NCBI GenBank assembly: GCA_001804285.1
Contig: MHFR01000004.1
Location: 1-41,676, forward strand
DNA length: 41,676 nucleotides
Reading direction: 5' to 3'
Source: Candidatus Danuiimicrobium aquiferis
GTDB taxonomy: Bacteria > Omnitrophota > Omnitrophia > Omnitrophales > Danuiimicrobiaceae
The notes under the pieces are model-generated. The model was not told the origin of the DNA. It ran no database searches and saw only the letters and a program-made list of their open reading frames with translations. Positions within the stretch are counted from its first letter, which is position 1. Each line of letters opens with the position of its first letter. A program made the position numbers and the translations under genes. Below, piece by piece: positions 1 through 8,249 of this stretch.

Positions 1-21
1 ATAAAAGATCGTCCGCTTTTT

Positions 22-87
22 TGTCATTCCCGCGAAAGCGGGAATCCAGCAACTATGGATGCCCGCTTAAAGCATGCGGGCATGACA
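22..87. repeat. REP-like palindromic repeat (ATTCCCGC...GCGGGAAT family), downstream of rpoD
   Basis: Two adjacent hairpins are visible: ATTCCCGC/GCGGGAAT with a GAAA-type centre, then GCCCGC/GCGGGC. The whole is bracketed by TGTCAT and ATGACA. The same family recurs at 16369, 29548, 32841, 32914 and 32963, always between genes. It resembles the dRS3/REP-type elements found in many genomes. Here it lies just past the rpoD stop and could also act as a transcription terminator. Nothing else is seen in bases 1-133. Confidence 0.75.
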
Positions 88-133
88 CGAACTGGTGTGT
101 TCACCACTTCAAAACGCTAAATAGACACCTTAA

Positions 134-1891
134 TTAATCACTCAGCTTTAATTCCAGAAAATTCTTCAACTTTCGGGCACGTGTGGGATGACGCAGTTTC
201 CGAAGCGCTTTTGCTTCAATTTGCCGGACACGCTCACGAGTAACGCTGAAAATCTGACCGACTTCTTCAAGGGTTCTTGAATATCCATCACCGATACCGA
301 ATCTTAAACGGAGCACCTTCTCCTCGCGTTCCGTAATCGAATTCAACACATCATCCAATTGTTCCTTCAACATGGAATACGCTGTTGCATTCGCGGGAGA
401 AACGGCCGATTTATCCTCGATAAAATCTCCGAAACTTGTATCGCCGTCATCGCCGATCGGCGTTTGTAAACTAATCGGTTCCTGCGCAATTTTCAGGATT
501 CCCTTCACCTTTTCAACAGGCATTCTCATGACACGCGCAACTTCTTCCGGGGTCGGCTCGCGACCGGTTTCCTGAACCAAATGGCGGGATGCCCGATAAA
601 ATTTATTGATGGTTTCAATCATATGAACCGGAATCCGAATCGTTCGCGCTTGATCGGCTATCGAACGCGTAATCGCCTGGCGAATCCACCATGTGGCGTA
701 CGTCGAAAACTTATAACCGCGTTTGTATTCAAATTTGTCAACCGCTTTCATCAAACCGATATTCCCTTCCTGAATCAAATCCAGAAAGGAAAGGCCACGA
801 TTGGTATATTTTTTCGCAATGCTGACAACCAACCGGAGGTTTGCCGCGACCAATGCTTTTTTAACCTTCGTCAGTTCACGTTCACGCTTTGCGACAAATT
901 TCATATGTTCTTCAACTTTTTTCTCCGACTCACCCATCTCCTCAACAATCGTACGGTTTTTTTCCAGCAGTTCTCCGATTTGATGACGTGAATTTTTTTC
1001 TTTTTTATGCCGTAAGCGTTCCAGCTCTTTTCTGTTTTGCGCAAGATCTTCCAATTTTTCCCGCAAATTGGAAATGATCTGCTGGACAATTCCCATATTC
1101 AGATTAAATCCTTCCAAAATCGGAACGATGTTCGCGTTTTTGCGAGAGGCTCGAAGGCGGCGCGTCAACGCTTTTAGCTTCTTTTTCGTGACTACAATCG
1201 CGGATTCCTGTTCCTCATCGATAATTGATTCTAAATTGATTTCATCATTAATAATTTGATTTGCAAGGCGCAACACTTCATGCCGGGCAGCTTTTGTTTC
1301 ATAAATGGCTTCTTTTAGTTTTTCCTCGGCTTCTTCAATCCGTTTAGCTATATCAATTTCTTCGTCACGCTTCAAAAGCGGAATCTGCCCCATTTGCCGT
1401 AAATAGGTACGGACAGGATCATCCATTCTCGCTTTCTCAAATTCCTCTTCCACTTCCTTGGCTTCCCGCGCCAGTTCTTTTTCTTTCTGCATCATTCCCT
1501 TTTCATCCGCTTCAGCTTCCCGCCGGATCGCAGTCGTGGTAATCTCAATATTTTTTTCAGAAAGCGCAGTGATAATTTCCTCAACCTTTTCAGATGCCGT
1601 GATTTCGGGAGGAAGCAAATTATTGATCTGCTCATAGGTTAAATATCCTTGCCTTTTCCCGATCGAGATAAGCTTGGTAAGAATCTCTTGATATGACTTG
1701 GGATTGGGAGTTGTTTTTTCGGGCTGAGCTGTTTGTTTTAAATTCTTTTCGCCTCTATCTCCCTTTTTGGAAAGATGAATAGTCGCAAGAACGGGATGCA
1801 TCTGTTTCTTCGCGTTTTCTTTTAACAGCCTTGCTTTGGGACTTAATTGTTTTTGCTTTGTCACTTTCTTAAACTTTTTCTTTTCCGGCAT
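134..1891 (-). CDS. rpoD: RNA polymerase primary sigma factor RpoD (sigma-70)
   Basis: Primary sigma factor that directs RNA polymerase to housekeeping promoters. The 585-residue protein has a lysine-rich N-terminal tail of about 60 residues, a region 1.1-like helical segment (about 65-120), region 1.2 with [12 protein letters not shown] (about 156), a charged non-conserved region, region 2 (about 350-425, including [15 protein letters not shown] and [13 protein letters not shown]), region 3, and region 4 ending in the [24 protein letters not shown] start with AGAGG eight bases upstream. It follows dnaG by 174 bp, the usual dnaG-rpoD order, and has its own extended -10 promoter in the gap. 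The regions match a group 1 sigma; the long basic tail is not part of the conserved family. Confidence 0.97.
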   Translation of the reverse strand: MPEKKKFKKVTKQKQLSPKARLLKENAKKQMHPVLATIHLSKKGDRGEKNLKQTAQPEKTTPNPKSYQEILTKLISIGKRQGYLTYEQINNLLPPEITASEKVEEIITALSEKNIEITTTAIRREAEADEKGMMQKEKELAREAKEVEEEFEKARMDDPVRTYLRQMGQIPLLKRDEEIDIAKRIEEAEEKLKEAIYETKAARHEVLRLANQIINDEINLESIIDEEQESAIVVTKKKLKALTRRLRASRKNANIVPILEGFNLNMGIVQQIISNLREKLEDLAQNRKELERLRHKKEKNSRHQIGELLEKNRTIVEEMGESEKKVEEHMKFVAKRERELTKVKKALVAANLRLVVSIAKKYTNRGLSFLDLIQEGNIGLMKAVDKFEYKRGYKFSTYATWWIRQAITRSIADQARTIRIPVHMIETINKFYRASRHLVQETGREPTPEEVARVMRMPVEKVKGILKIAQEPISLQTPIGDDGDTSFGDFIEDKSAVSPANATAYSMLKEQLDDVLNSITEREEKVLRLRFGIGDGYSRTLEEVGQIFSVTRERVRQIEAKALRKLRHPTRARKLKNFLELKLSD

Positions 1892-1940
1892 TTCACAAAC
1901 CTCTTTCTAATAGGGTTTCAGACTGGGTAAGAAGACAGGT

Positions 1941-1949
1941 ATTATATCA
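1941..1949 (-). promoter_or_regulatory. Extended -10 promoter element upstream of rpoD
   Basis: On the minus strand the sequence reads TGATATAAT, a TG-N-TATAAT extended -10 element, about 50 bp upstream of the rpoD start. No good -35 hexamer is present at 16-18 bp, as often with extended -10 promoters. It would let rpoD be transcribed independently of dnaG. Confidence 0.5.
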
Positions 1950-2065
1950 AAAAGTAATTTTTTTTTATGTTAATTTATGAATTTTGTTCTAAAATAACAT
2001 AAGTTATTTGATAGAAATGACTTATGCGACGAACCACGGAAGAAAACCAATAAAATCTATCGATT

Positions 2066-3880
2066 TCAGGAACGATGTAAATATTCCTCATACGCTTTCA
2101 TCGCTTTAAAAAGCGTTTCTGGATTCCCACCGGCTTCAGCGCGAGCAATATCATTTCTCAGATTTTGCAGCTTTTCCTGACGGGAAATTTCATCAATTTT
2201 ATTCAGGCAATCCTGGAACGCTTGGTCACGTTTTTCCACAGAATCCCAATCTTTAGACAAGAGCTCTACCGCATATCTCTGCATATTTTCTTCAGCAAAC
2301 CGGTTGAGGATCATCGCCGGGGGGAAATCGTATTGATTGTTTCTTTCGATAAGTTCTTCAAGTGTTTGTAAAATTTTTTTATTTTTCTCATTGGCGAAAG
2401 TGTGACCCGGAAATCGTTTACGAAAAGGGTCCACATACGGAGGATATTGAAGAAGCAAACTGAGCAATAAAATTTCTCCGGGTTGTTCTTCAGGATTCAA
2501 TTTCGGAATAGCGCGTACGGATTTCTTTGCTCCCGTTTGTGATGTCTTATTTTGGCCGTACGAATCCGGTTTTTCAACTCTCCGGCTCATTGTTTCAAAT
2601 TCTTTCCGGAGCGCCGCTTCTTGGATTCCCAGTTGGAATGCCAATTTCTTCATATACCGATCCAAAAGTACGGGGCTTTTCATTTTAAGAAATGTTTCAA
2701 AAAACGAGCGCGTAATTTTCATCAACCCAAGCGAATCCGTGCGATTAAACCGCTTCGATAAGGAATCCATTTTAAAATCGAAGATATCCTGACTTTTTTG
2801 AATCAGTTCGGCCATCGCTTCTTTTCCGTTCGTTCGGATAAAACTATCAGGATCATCCCCTTCCGGCATCCGAAGCACTTTCACATTCATCTCCCCCTCG
2901 AGAAAAACCTCCAATCCGCGTAGCGCGGCTTCTTCACCGGCCCGATCCCCGTCATAAATCACAATCGCTTCATCGGCGTAACGTTTTAAAACTGGAACAT
3001 GATCCGAAGTCAAGGCTGTCCCGAGTGTCGCAACCGCATTCTCAAATCCGCTCGAATGAAGGCGAATACAATCCAAATAACCTTCGACAATAAGCACTTG
3101 GCGAATTTCCCCGGACATCGCAATTGCTTTCTTCGCAAAGTGAAGCCCGTACATTTCGGATCGTTTCTTGAAAATGGGGCTTTCCGGAGAATTGATATAC
3201 TTCGGCGTTCCTTCTCCCATGATCCGGCCGCCCATCGCAATGACTTTCCCCTGGTTATTCCAGATGGGAAACATGATCCGGTCTCGAAAAAGGTCGAATG
3301 GAGTTTCTGCTTTTTCAGAACGGACAATTAAACCCGATTGAAGTAGGTTTTTTTCGGGAAACCCCTTTTTGGACAAATACTCAAAAAGCCCCCTCCATAC
3401 CGTTACCGCGTATCCGATTTGAAATTTTTCAACTTCTTGATCGGTGAATTTCCGGTTCTCAAAATACGCCCGGGCTTTTTTTCCGGTTTCAGGATGTTTG
3501 AAGTACTGATGATAAAATTGAGCCGCCTCCGCATAAATCCGGTAAAGCGTATCCGTTTCAGATTTGGCTTCCGGAGAAAAGTTTTTCCTCTCAGGGAGCT
3601 GAATATGCGCTCTTTCGGCAAGCCGGATTAAGGCTTCGGGGAACGTCAGCTGCTCATATTTCATTAAAAATGAAAATACGTCACCGCCGACTCCGCATCC
3701 AAAGCAATGAAAAATCTGCTTATCGGGATTCACAGTGAAGGATGGTGTTTTTTCCTGATGAAACGGACAACGTGCCTTGAAATTCCGGCCGGCACGTTTT
3801 AACGGAATGTATCCTGAAACAATTTCAACGATATCGTTATGTAATTGAATCTGATCAACAATCGGATCCCTCTGATTCAT
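2066..3880 (-). CDS. dnaG: DNA primase DnaG
   Basis: Synthesises RNA primers for DNA replication. The 604-residue protein starts with a CHC2 zinc-binding domain (C38, H41, C59, C62, in CPFH and CFGC). The catalytic core has a TOPRIM domain around residues 260-350 (IVEGYLD with the conserved Glu, and the metal-binding IYDGDRAG), and the C-terminal half is the helicase-interacting region. Length is normal for the family. ATG start with GAGAGGG upstream. It lies directly upstream of rpoD, the classic macromolecular synthesis arrangement; no rpsU is present upstream, where mpg is found instead. Confidence 0.97.
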   Translation of the reverse strand: MNQRDPIVDQIQLHNDIVEIVSGYIPLKRAGRNFKARCPFHQEKTPSFTVNPDKQIFHCFGCGVGGDVFSFLMKYEQLTFPEALIRLAERAHIQLPERKNFSPEAKSETDTLYRIYAEAAQFYHQYFKHPETGKKARAYFENRKFTDQEVEKFQIGYAVTVWRGLFEYLSKKGFPEKNLLQSGLIVRSEKAETPFDLFRDRIMFPIWNNQGKVIAMGGRIMGEGTPKYINSPESPIFKKRSEMYGLHFAKKAIAMSGEIRQVLIVEGYLDCIRLHSSGFENAVATLGTALTSDHVPVLKRYADEAIVIYDGDRAGEEAALRGLEVFLEGEMNVKVLRMPEGDDPDSFIRTNGKEAMAELIQKSQDIFDFKMDSLSKRFNRTDSLGLMKITRSFFETFLKMKSPVLLDRYMKKLAFQLGIQEAALRKEFETMSRRVEKPDSYGQNKTSQTGAKKSVRAIPKLNPEEQPGEILLLSLLLQYPPYVDPFRKRFPGHTFANEKNKKILQTLEELIERNNQYDFPPAMILNRFAEENMQRYAVELLSKDWDSVEKRDQAFQDCLNKIDEISRQEKLQNLRNDIARAEAGGNPETLFKAMKAYEEYLHRS

Positions 3881-3908
3881 TAAAGTTCATTCCCTCTCGG
3901 TATTTTTG

Positions 3909-4487
3909 TCATCTTGAAACAAACGCATTATCTTTCAAACAAAACCGGAGCAATTTTTTTTTTGCGCGACTGATCCCGATCCGCGGCGTTACTTCAATTT
4001 GAACCGGCTCCAAACTTGGACTTTCCACAATTCGTAAAGAAGACCCGGTATTCAGATCCATGCCGGAATGTTCTCTGGAAATTCCAAAGGCTTGAGTTAG
4101 CTTACCCGGGCCATTGGTCATATGGTTTACGTTTATCTGTCTCCGGTTCTTCCTCATCATATCAATTCCTCCGAGCGGCTCCAACGCTCGAATCAATACG
4201 GCTCCCGCAACACCTTCCTTTTCCGTCACGATATTCAGGCAATAATGATTACCGTAGGTAAAATAAACATACGTTTTTCCTGCGGGACCGAACATCACCC
4301 GATTGCGAGGAGTCACACCCCGATAAGCGTGACTGGCCGGATCATTTGCACCAAAATAAGCTTCTGTCTCGACAATTTTGCCGGTCAGAAGCCCGCCAAG
4401 TGTCTCGAATACTAATTCATGTCCGATCAATTCGAAAGCAACAATTCTTGTATGCCGCGAAAAAAAAGATCCATCTAAATATTTCAT
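3909..4487 (-). CDS. DNA-3-methyladenine glycosylase (AAG/Mpg family)
   Basis: Removes alkylated purines in base-excision repair. The 192-residue protein matches the AAG/MPG fold family: the IVETEAY segment supplies the catalytic Glu (E42) and a stacking Tyr (Y44), and DPASHAYRG supplies the conserved His (H53); the E-to-His spacing of 11 equals that of human AAG. FTYGNHYCLN and the C-terminal substrate-pocket motifs are also present. The ATG overlaps the stop of the cvpA-like gene by four bases (ATGA), so the two are translationally coupled. It is the last gene of the rsmE-mtaB-cvpA-mpg cluster and ends 28 bp before dnaG. Confidence 0.93.
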   Translation of the reverse strand: MKYLDGSFFSRHTRIVAFELIGHELVFETLGGLLTGKIVETEAYFGANDPASHAYRGVTPRNRVMFGPAGKTYVYFTYGNHYCLNIVTEKEGVAGAVLIRALEPLGGIDMMRKNRRQINVNHMTNGPGKLTQAFGISREHSGMDLNTGSSLRIVESPSLEPVQIEVTPRIGISRAKKKLLRFCLKDNAFVSR

Positions 4488-5077
4488 TGGGATTCAGGGT
4501 TAGACTCGGCTTTAGACACACCTCTGAACTGATCCGGAACCGGTAGTAAATTCATCGCAGTCTTATGGATTTCCGGACTCAATCGTGAAAAAAACGGGCC
4601 GCTCACCGCTGTTTCATAAATTTTTTGAATCGGTTCATAAGGGATCATTAATAAAAAATTAGAAAGTAACGATACCATCATCGCCGCACGGATACCGCCA
4701 AAAACGGAGCCCCCAAGACTATTCACGAAAGTAGGAAAATTGATTTTTGCTAAAAAACTAAAAACATGAAGGATAATCCGAGAAACCACCGTCACAACAA
4801 AAACAATGGCCCAAAACAGAATCATCTCTAAAATCTTAACGGGAACTGGCATCCGCTCATAAACCCAGGCAGCGAGAAACCCATAATACTCAAGTGTTAC
4901 CACTTGAACGATCAAAATCACGATCACGCTCGAAAAGATTTTGGTCATCCCGCGCCTCACACCAAGCACCACACCGATCAGGCAAAGGAACATCGCCACC
5001 AAATCAAACAGGCTGACATAGATGAGCAAATACTCCCACCACGTATTAATGGTTAACCGAATCGTTTCAAGGTCCAT
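4484..5077 (-). CDS. CvpA-family membrane protein
   Basis: A 197-residue integral membrane protein with four predicted hydrophobic helices (about 17-39, 51-72, 82-104, 127-145) and a polar C-terminal tail, the layout of the CvpA/colicin V production family. Members affect colicin export, envelope maintenance or purine-operon phenotypes, but the molecular function is not established. Start: ATG with a perfect AGGAGG six bases upstream. It overlaps the end of mtaB by 11 bp and the start of mpg by 4 bp. The family call rests on topology and general pattern, so specific function is uncertain. Confidence 0.7.
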   Translation of the reverse strand: MDLETIRLTINTWWEYLLIYVSLFDLVAMFLCLIGVVLGVRRGMTKIFSSVIVILIVQVVTLEYYGFLAAWVYERMPVPVKILEMILFWAIVFVVTVVSRIILHVFSFLAKINFPTFVNSLGGSVFGGIRAAMMVSLLSNFLLMIPYEPIQKIYETAVSGPFFSRLSPEIHKTAMNLLPVPDQFRGVSKAESNPESQ

Positions 5078-6407
5078 AGCGATCCTCCTGGTTCAAATGA
5101 GCAATTAAAATTCCGTTTTCAACATCATCAATCCGGACTTTTACAAAACTACCGGGACTGATAACTTTGTTTCGACAAAACACTTCAAGATAATTATCCG
5201 TTCGGCCAATACTTCCATTTTCGGAAGCAGCCTCCCGGTCTTCAATTAAAATTTCGATCTTTTTTTCGACATATTGCGCGCAAACTTCATTCCGCAGGGT
5301 CTGATCCATTTCGAACAGTTTTTGTTTCCGCTCTCTAAGTTCCGCAGGCGGAATCTTTTCGGTATACCGGAAAGCCCGGGTTCCTTCGCGACGGCTATAC
5401 GGGAAAATATGAGTTTTATACGGTTTTACTTGTTTCAACAAGGAAATCGTACGGTCAAAGCGATCAACATCTTCCCCCGGAAATCCGAAAATCACATCGG
5501 CCGTCAGAATAAAATCACTTAGTTTGAAACGAATTTGATCAATTAAATTTTCAAAAAATCTGCTATCATAGCGCCGATTCATACGTTTCAATACTTCATC
5601 ATCCCCGCTTTGAAGCGGAATATGAAGATGATGACATATTTTTTCTGACTGTGCCATCATCCCGATTAAATCCTTGCTAACATCGGTCGGTTCAATCGAG
5701 CTTAAACGAATCCGCTTTAAATCGGGAATCCGGACAAGTTCTCCGATTAAATCCGGAAGGATTTGCCGTTTCTCCAAATCATAACCATAAGCGCCCAACT
5801 GAACGCCGGTCAAAACGATTTCTCGAATGCCAAAATCACATAAACGTTTTGTTTCTTCGATCACATCCCTCATGGGACGACTGCGCGAAGGCCCTCTCAC
5901 AAGTACCACTTTGCAAAAAGAACACGCGTGATTACAACCGTCCTGAATTTTGACATACGCCCGTGTCCGGCCTTTAAATTGGGAAATATTCAAACAAGGA
6001 AAACACCATTTTGAATTTATTTTTGTTTTTTCATCCGGAGGATTTTCACCCACGCTGAGTTCCCTCAAAAAATCAGGTTTATCTGAATTACTTACAATCC
6101 GATAAACACCCTCAAGCTTTTCAGCCGTTTCGGAATCCCCGTCAGCCCAGCAACCCGTCACTACAATTTTCGCTTTCGGATTTTCCCGGTATGTTTTCCG
6201 GATGAGATATCGGCTTTGCCGGTCGCTTTCGTGTGTTACCGTGCAGGTATTAATGACAACGAAATCGGCAGATTGGGCACTTTCAGTTTCTTCATACTTT
6301 TGCCTGAGAAACTGTTCGCGGATGGCTTGCGTTTCATATTGATTGACGCGGCAGCCGAGTGTCAAAAATTTAACCTTACGTCCCCCTTGCTCAGAACTCT
6401 CTCTCAT
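5067..6407 (-). CDS. mtaB: tRNA t6A37 methylthiotransferase MtaB
   Basis: Radical-SAM enzyme that converts t6A37 to ms2t6A37 in ANN-decoding tRNAs. It has an N-terminal UPF0004 domain with three cluster cysteines (C19 in TLGCRVNQYE, C55 in INTC, C86 in VTGC), a radical-SAM core with CNHACSFC (C158, C162, C165), and a C-terminal TRAM domain. The LGC-R/K-VNQYET signature points to MtaB rather than MiaB or RimO. The reading frame is open upstream to a TTG at 6476, but the ATG at 6407 has AAAGGA nine bases before it and gives the normal N-terminus, so 446 residues are called. It begins just after the rsmE stop. Confidence 0.92.
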   Translation of the reverse strand: MRESSEQGGRKVKFLTLGCRVNQYETQAIREQFLRQKYEETESAQSADFVVINTCTVTHESDRQSRYLIRKTYRENPKAKIVVTGCWADGDSETAEKLEGVYRIVSNSDKPDFLRELSVGENPPDEKTKINSKWCFPCLNISQFKGRTRAYVKIQDGCNHACSFCKVVLVRGPSRSRPMRDVIEETKRLCDFGIREIVLTGVQLGAYGYDLEKRQILPDLIGELVRIPDLKRIRLSSIEPTDVSKDLIGMMAQSEKICHHLHIPLQSGDDEVLKRMNRRYDSRFFENLIDQIRFKLSDFILTADVIFGFPGEDVDRFDRTISLLKQVKPYKTHIFPYSRREGTRAFRYTEKIPPAELRERKQKLFEMDQTLRNEVCAQYVEKKIEILIEDREAASENGSIGRTDNYLEVFCRNKVISPGSFVKVRIDDVENGILIAHLNQEDRYGP

Positions 6408-6420
6408 ACCAATGAATCCT

Positions 6421-7230
6421 TTACCCATCATTAGTTTGGAAACTCCATAATTTAAACAATCCAACCGCAACAACAAACGCCGTATCCGTCTTTAAGAGCC
6501 CTTCGCCTAAACTGGCTATTTTTGTTCTTTTCGATTTAGCAAATTCTATTTCCCGCCCTGAAAAGCCACCTTCGGGACCAATCACAAAAAGAAATTTTTT
6601 CTTTAATTCTTTATCTGACCTCAAAGAGGAGAATAAAGACTCACATAGCAAAACAGATGCGGGTTCCGGATGCAAAACAATCACTTCACCAAAACGCTTC
6701 TCATCTGTCCACAATGCCCGGAAATTGGTAATGTCACAGATTTCCGGAATAATTCTTTGCCGCGACTGCTTCACCGTTTGATTCGCAATCCGCTGCCACC
6801 GCTCAACCACTTTTTCGGTTTTCTCCTTCGGCAAGCGGACAATCGTTCTTTCTGTTATCAAAGGAATTAACGCATTCACGCCAAGCTCTGCGGCTTTTTC
6901 GACAATGATATCCATTTTCCTATTTTGAGGGATCGCCTGCGCAACGGTCAATTTAAACGCAAGTGGCGATGAGCCGGAGGTTTTCTCGAGCACACGAATC
7001 TCGCATTGTCCGTCATCCCGGAATGATTGAACTTCACCGATGAACTCGTTTCCCTTCGGATCCAAAATCAAGCACTTTTCGCTTTGATTAACACGCAAAA
7101 CATTTTTTAAATGGTGAGATTCCTCTTTTCCCAAAAGAACTTCGGAATAAAAGGGATTTCCTTCAGAATTTATCTTTCTGATGGACTCTTTGATTAGAAA
7201 TCTTTTTAATGCTCTGGTCATAGGAAGCAC
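6421..7230 (-). CDS. rsmE: 16S rRNA (uracil1498-N3)-methyltransferase RsmE
   Basis: Methylates U1498 of 16S rRNA using SAM. The protein has an N-terminal PUA-like domain (HHLKNVLRVNQ) and a C-terminal SPOUT (trefoil-knot) domain with IPLITERTIVR, FVIGPEGGFS and the knot segment LGEGLLKTDTA. The frame is open back to a TTG at 7260. A GTG at 7230 with GAGG six bases upstream is a better start and gives 269 residues. First gene of the rsmE-mtaB-cvpA-mpg cluster; mtaB begins 13 bp after its stop. Confidence 0.93.
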   Translation of the reverse strand: MLPMTRALKRFLIKESIRKINSEGNPFYSEVLLGKEESHHLKNVLRVNQSEKCLILDPKGNEFIGEVQSFRDDGQCEIRVLEKTSGSSPLAFKLTVAQAIPQNRKMDIIVEKAAELGVNALIPLITERTIVRLPKEKTEKVVERWQRIANQTVKQSRQRIIPEICDITNFRALWTDEKRFGEVIVLHPEPASVLLCESLFSSLRSDKELKKKFLFVIGPEGGFSGREIEFAKSKRTKIASLGEGLLKTDTAFVVAVGLFKLWSFQTNDG

Positions 7231-7306
7231 AAAAGGCCTCGCCGAGCTTTCGATGAACAAACGCTCACAGAGACCTTTGTGACGAAGATAAGTAAACGAT
7301 CAAAAA

Positions 7307-7531
7307 TTAACTTGCCGGTTTTTCCTGCTTATGCCTAACCACGTTAGCCGCGTGCGGTCCTTTTTCACCTTCAACAATATCGAAATCGACGGCATCGCCT
7401 TCTTTTAATGTTTTGTACCCCTCACCCTGAAGCGAAGAATAATGAACAAATACATCCGGTCCACCTTCTTGGGCAATAAATCCATATCCTTTTACATTCG
7501 AAAACCACTTGACCTTACCTTGAACTGCCAT
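7307..7531 (-). CDS. Cold-shock domain protein (CspA family)
   Basis: Small single-stranded RNA/DNA-binding protein of 74 residues forming one OB-fold. RNP1 (KGYGFIAQ) and RNP2 (VFVHYSSL) are intact, with the usual GKVKWF start and an acidic middle ([21 protein letters not shown]). The ATG at 7531 has GGAGG five bases upstream; an in-frame TTG farther up is unlikely. It follows the HU gene by 15 bp, so the two chromatin/RNA-binding proteins are probably made from one transcript. Whether it is cold-induced or constitutive cannot be read from the sequence. Confidence 0.95.
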   Translation of the reverse strand: MAVQGKVKWFSNVKGYGFIAQEGGPDVFVHYSSLQGEGYKTLKEGDAVDFDIVEGEKGPHAANVVRHKQEKPAS

Positions 7532-7546
7532 TGTTCCCTCCAAAAA

Positions 7547-7819
7547 CTACTTAATTTGATGCTTTAACACTAATCCCGGCTTAAACACAACCACGCGTTT
7601 TTCAGGAACCTGAACTTCCTGTCCTGTCCGCGGATTTCGTCCAATACGCCCACGGCGAACTTTCACTTTGAATACACCAAAGTTACGTAATTCCACCGTT
7701 TCACCGCGTTCTAGACTTTCAAGAATCGCGTCTAACGTCCGTTGAACAATTTTTTTAACATCGACCTGCGTCAGATTGGTATCTATTGAAACTTTCATTA
7801 CAATATCTTTTTTGGTCAT
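7547..7819 (-). CDS. HU/IHF-family DNA-binding protein
   Basis: Nucleoid-associated protein that bends DNA as a dimer. The 90-residue protein has the helical N-terminal dimer domain (TKKDIVMKVS) and the beta-arm with GRNPRTGQEV, followed by the VVVFKPG strand. The ATG at 7819 has a full AGGAGGTG upstream; a longer frame to 7912 has no support. HU versus IHF cannot be decided by eye: the GRNPRTG arm occurs in both. The csp gene follows by 15 bp. An extended -10 lies about 115 bp upstream and a stronger promoter with a structured RNA region lies farther up (8006-8173). Confidence 0.94.
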   Translation of the reverse strand: MTKKDIVMKVSIDTNLTQVDVKKIVQRTLDAILESLERGETVELRNFGVFKVKVRRGRIGRNPRTGQEVQVPEKRVVVFKPGLVLKHQIK

Positions 7820-7932
7820 TCCATTCACCTCCTGATTTGCCGCACACACACGTGTACGGCCAGGTTTACACGTAACCTCATTTATTCCTTCAACATCCAT
7901 CGCCACAATCAAAAACTGGCGATTTAATCTCT

Positions 7933-7941
7933 CTTATATCA
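7933..7941 (-). promoter_or_regulatory. Extended -10 element proximal to HU-csp
   Basis: On the minus strand the sequence is TGATATAAG, a TG-N-TATAAG extended -10, about 115 bp upstream of the HU start; no convincing -35 was found. It would be a second promoter for HU-csp, downstream of the consensus-like promoter at 8145-8173. Confidence 0.4.
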
Positions 7942-8005
7942 AAAAAACCGATAACTCAAAAAACCTATAAAAAACATCAACCCATACAACCCTTTTGTTC
8001 TAAAG

Positions 8006-8141
8006 TTTTGCGCGCATAGACAAAACAGCGCGCAAAAGATAAGCCCTTTTGCGAAAGCAACTTAAATGATTTCCGCAAAAGCTCTTAGCCCGCATTTCTC
8101 ATCCCTAAAGATGAGAAATGCGGGCTAAGTCGTTACACGAC
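8006..8141 (-). ncRNA. Candidate structured RNA or HU-csp leader with alternative hairpins
   Basis: This covers the gene-free stretch 7820-8249. A near-consensus promoter at 8145-8173 fires leftward into it. The first part is a 19-bp perfect stem with an 8-nt loop (8084-8102 with 8111-8129). Then come four segments: A 8006-8015, B 8028-8038, C 8046-8053, D 8074-8081. A pairs with B over 10 bp, C pairs with D over 8 bp, and B can instead pair with C over 8 bp (CGCAAAAG/CTTTTGCG, 7-nt loop). Such mutually exclusive pairing is typical of attenuators and riboswitches. No known RNA family was recognised, and the 3' end is unknown; it could be the 5' leader of HU-csp. The 19-bp hairpin could alternatively be the dnaE terminator. 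Confidence 0.4.
8084..8129. terminator. 19-bp perfect hairpin downstream of dnaE
   Basis: Arms 8084-8102 and 8111-8129 are perfectly complementary, with an 8-nt loop. It lies about 120 bp past the dnaE stop. There is no clear run of U on either side, so it is not a textbook intrinsic terminator, and it falls inside the transcript predicted from the 8145-8173 promoter. Confidence 0.45.
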
Positions 8142-8144
8142 AAT

Positions 8145-8173
8145 AAAATAGCAAACTTGATATGGCGTGTCAA
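8145..8173 (-). promoter_or_regulatory. Near-consensus sigma70 promoter between dnaE and HU
   Basis: On the minus strand: TTGACA (plus-strand 8168-8173), a 17-bp spacer, and TATTTT (8145-8150). The predicted start point is near 8138. This is one of the two exact TTGACA -35 matches noted in the window and it points into a gene-free, hairpin-rich region about 320 bp ahead of HU. Confidence 0.65.
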
Positions 8174-8249
8174 GAATTTTTCTTTCATAACTTGTTTCGT
8201 TTGAAGGAGTTCGAGAAAATGACGCTTAATGTGCAGGCTTTGAAATAAA

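Noticed and set aside
581-991. Plus-strand open frames opposite rpoD, and similar frames opposite dnaE, nifJ, hydA, hydB and others
   Set aside because: They mirror long, well-conserved minus-strand genes, show low-complexity composition and lack ribosome sites.
5067-6476. MtaB and other genes (rsmE, HU, csp, fic, YkgJ-like, DJ-1, GuaD-like) starting at the far upstream TTG, GTG or ATG codons
   Set aside because: Internal starts have clear Shine-Dalgarno sequences and give family-typical N-termini; the upstream extensions have neither.
7960-8141. 6S RNA, tmRNA or RNase P RNA in the dnaE-HU gap
   Set aside because: There is no closing stem joining 5' and 3' ends with a central bubble, no tRNA-like domain and no tag frame; the length is too short for RNase P.
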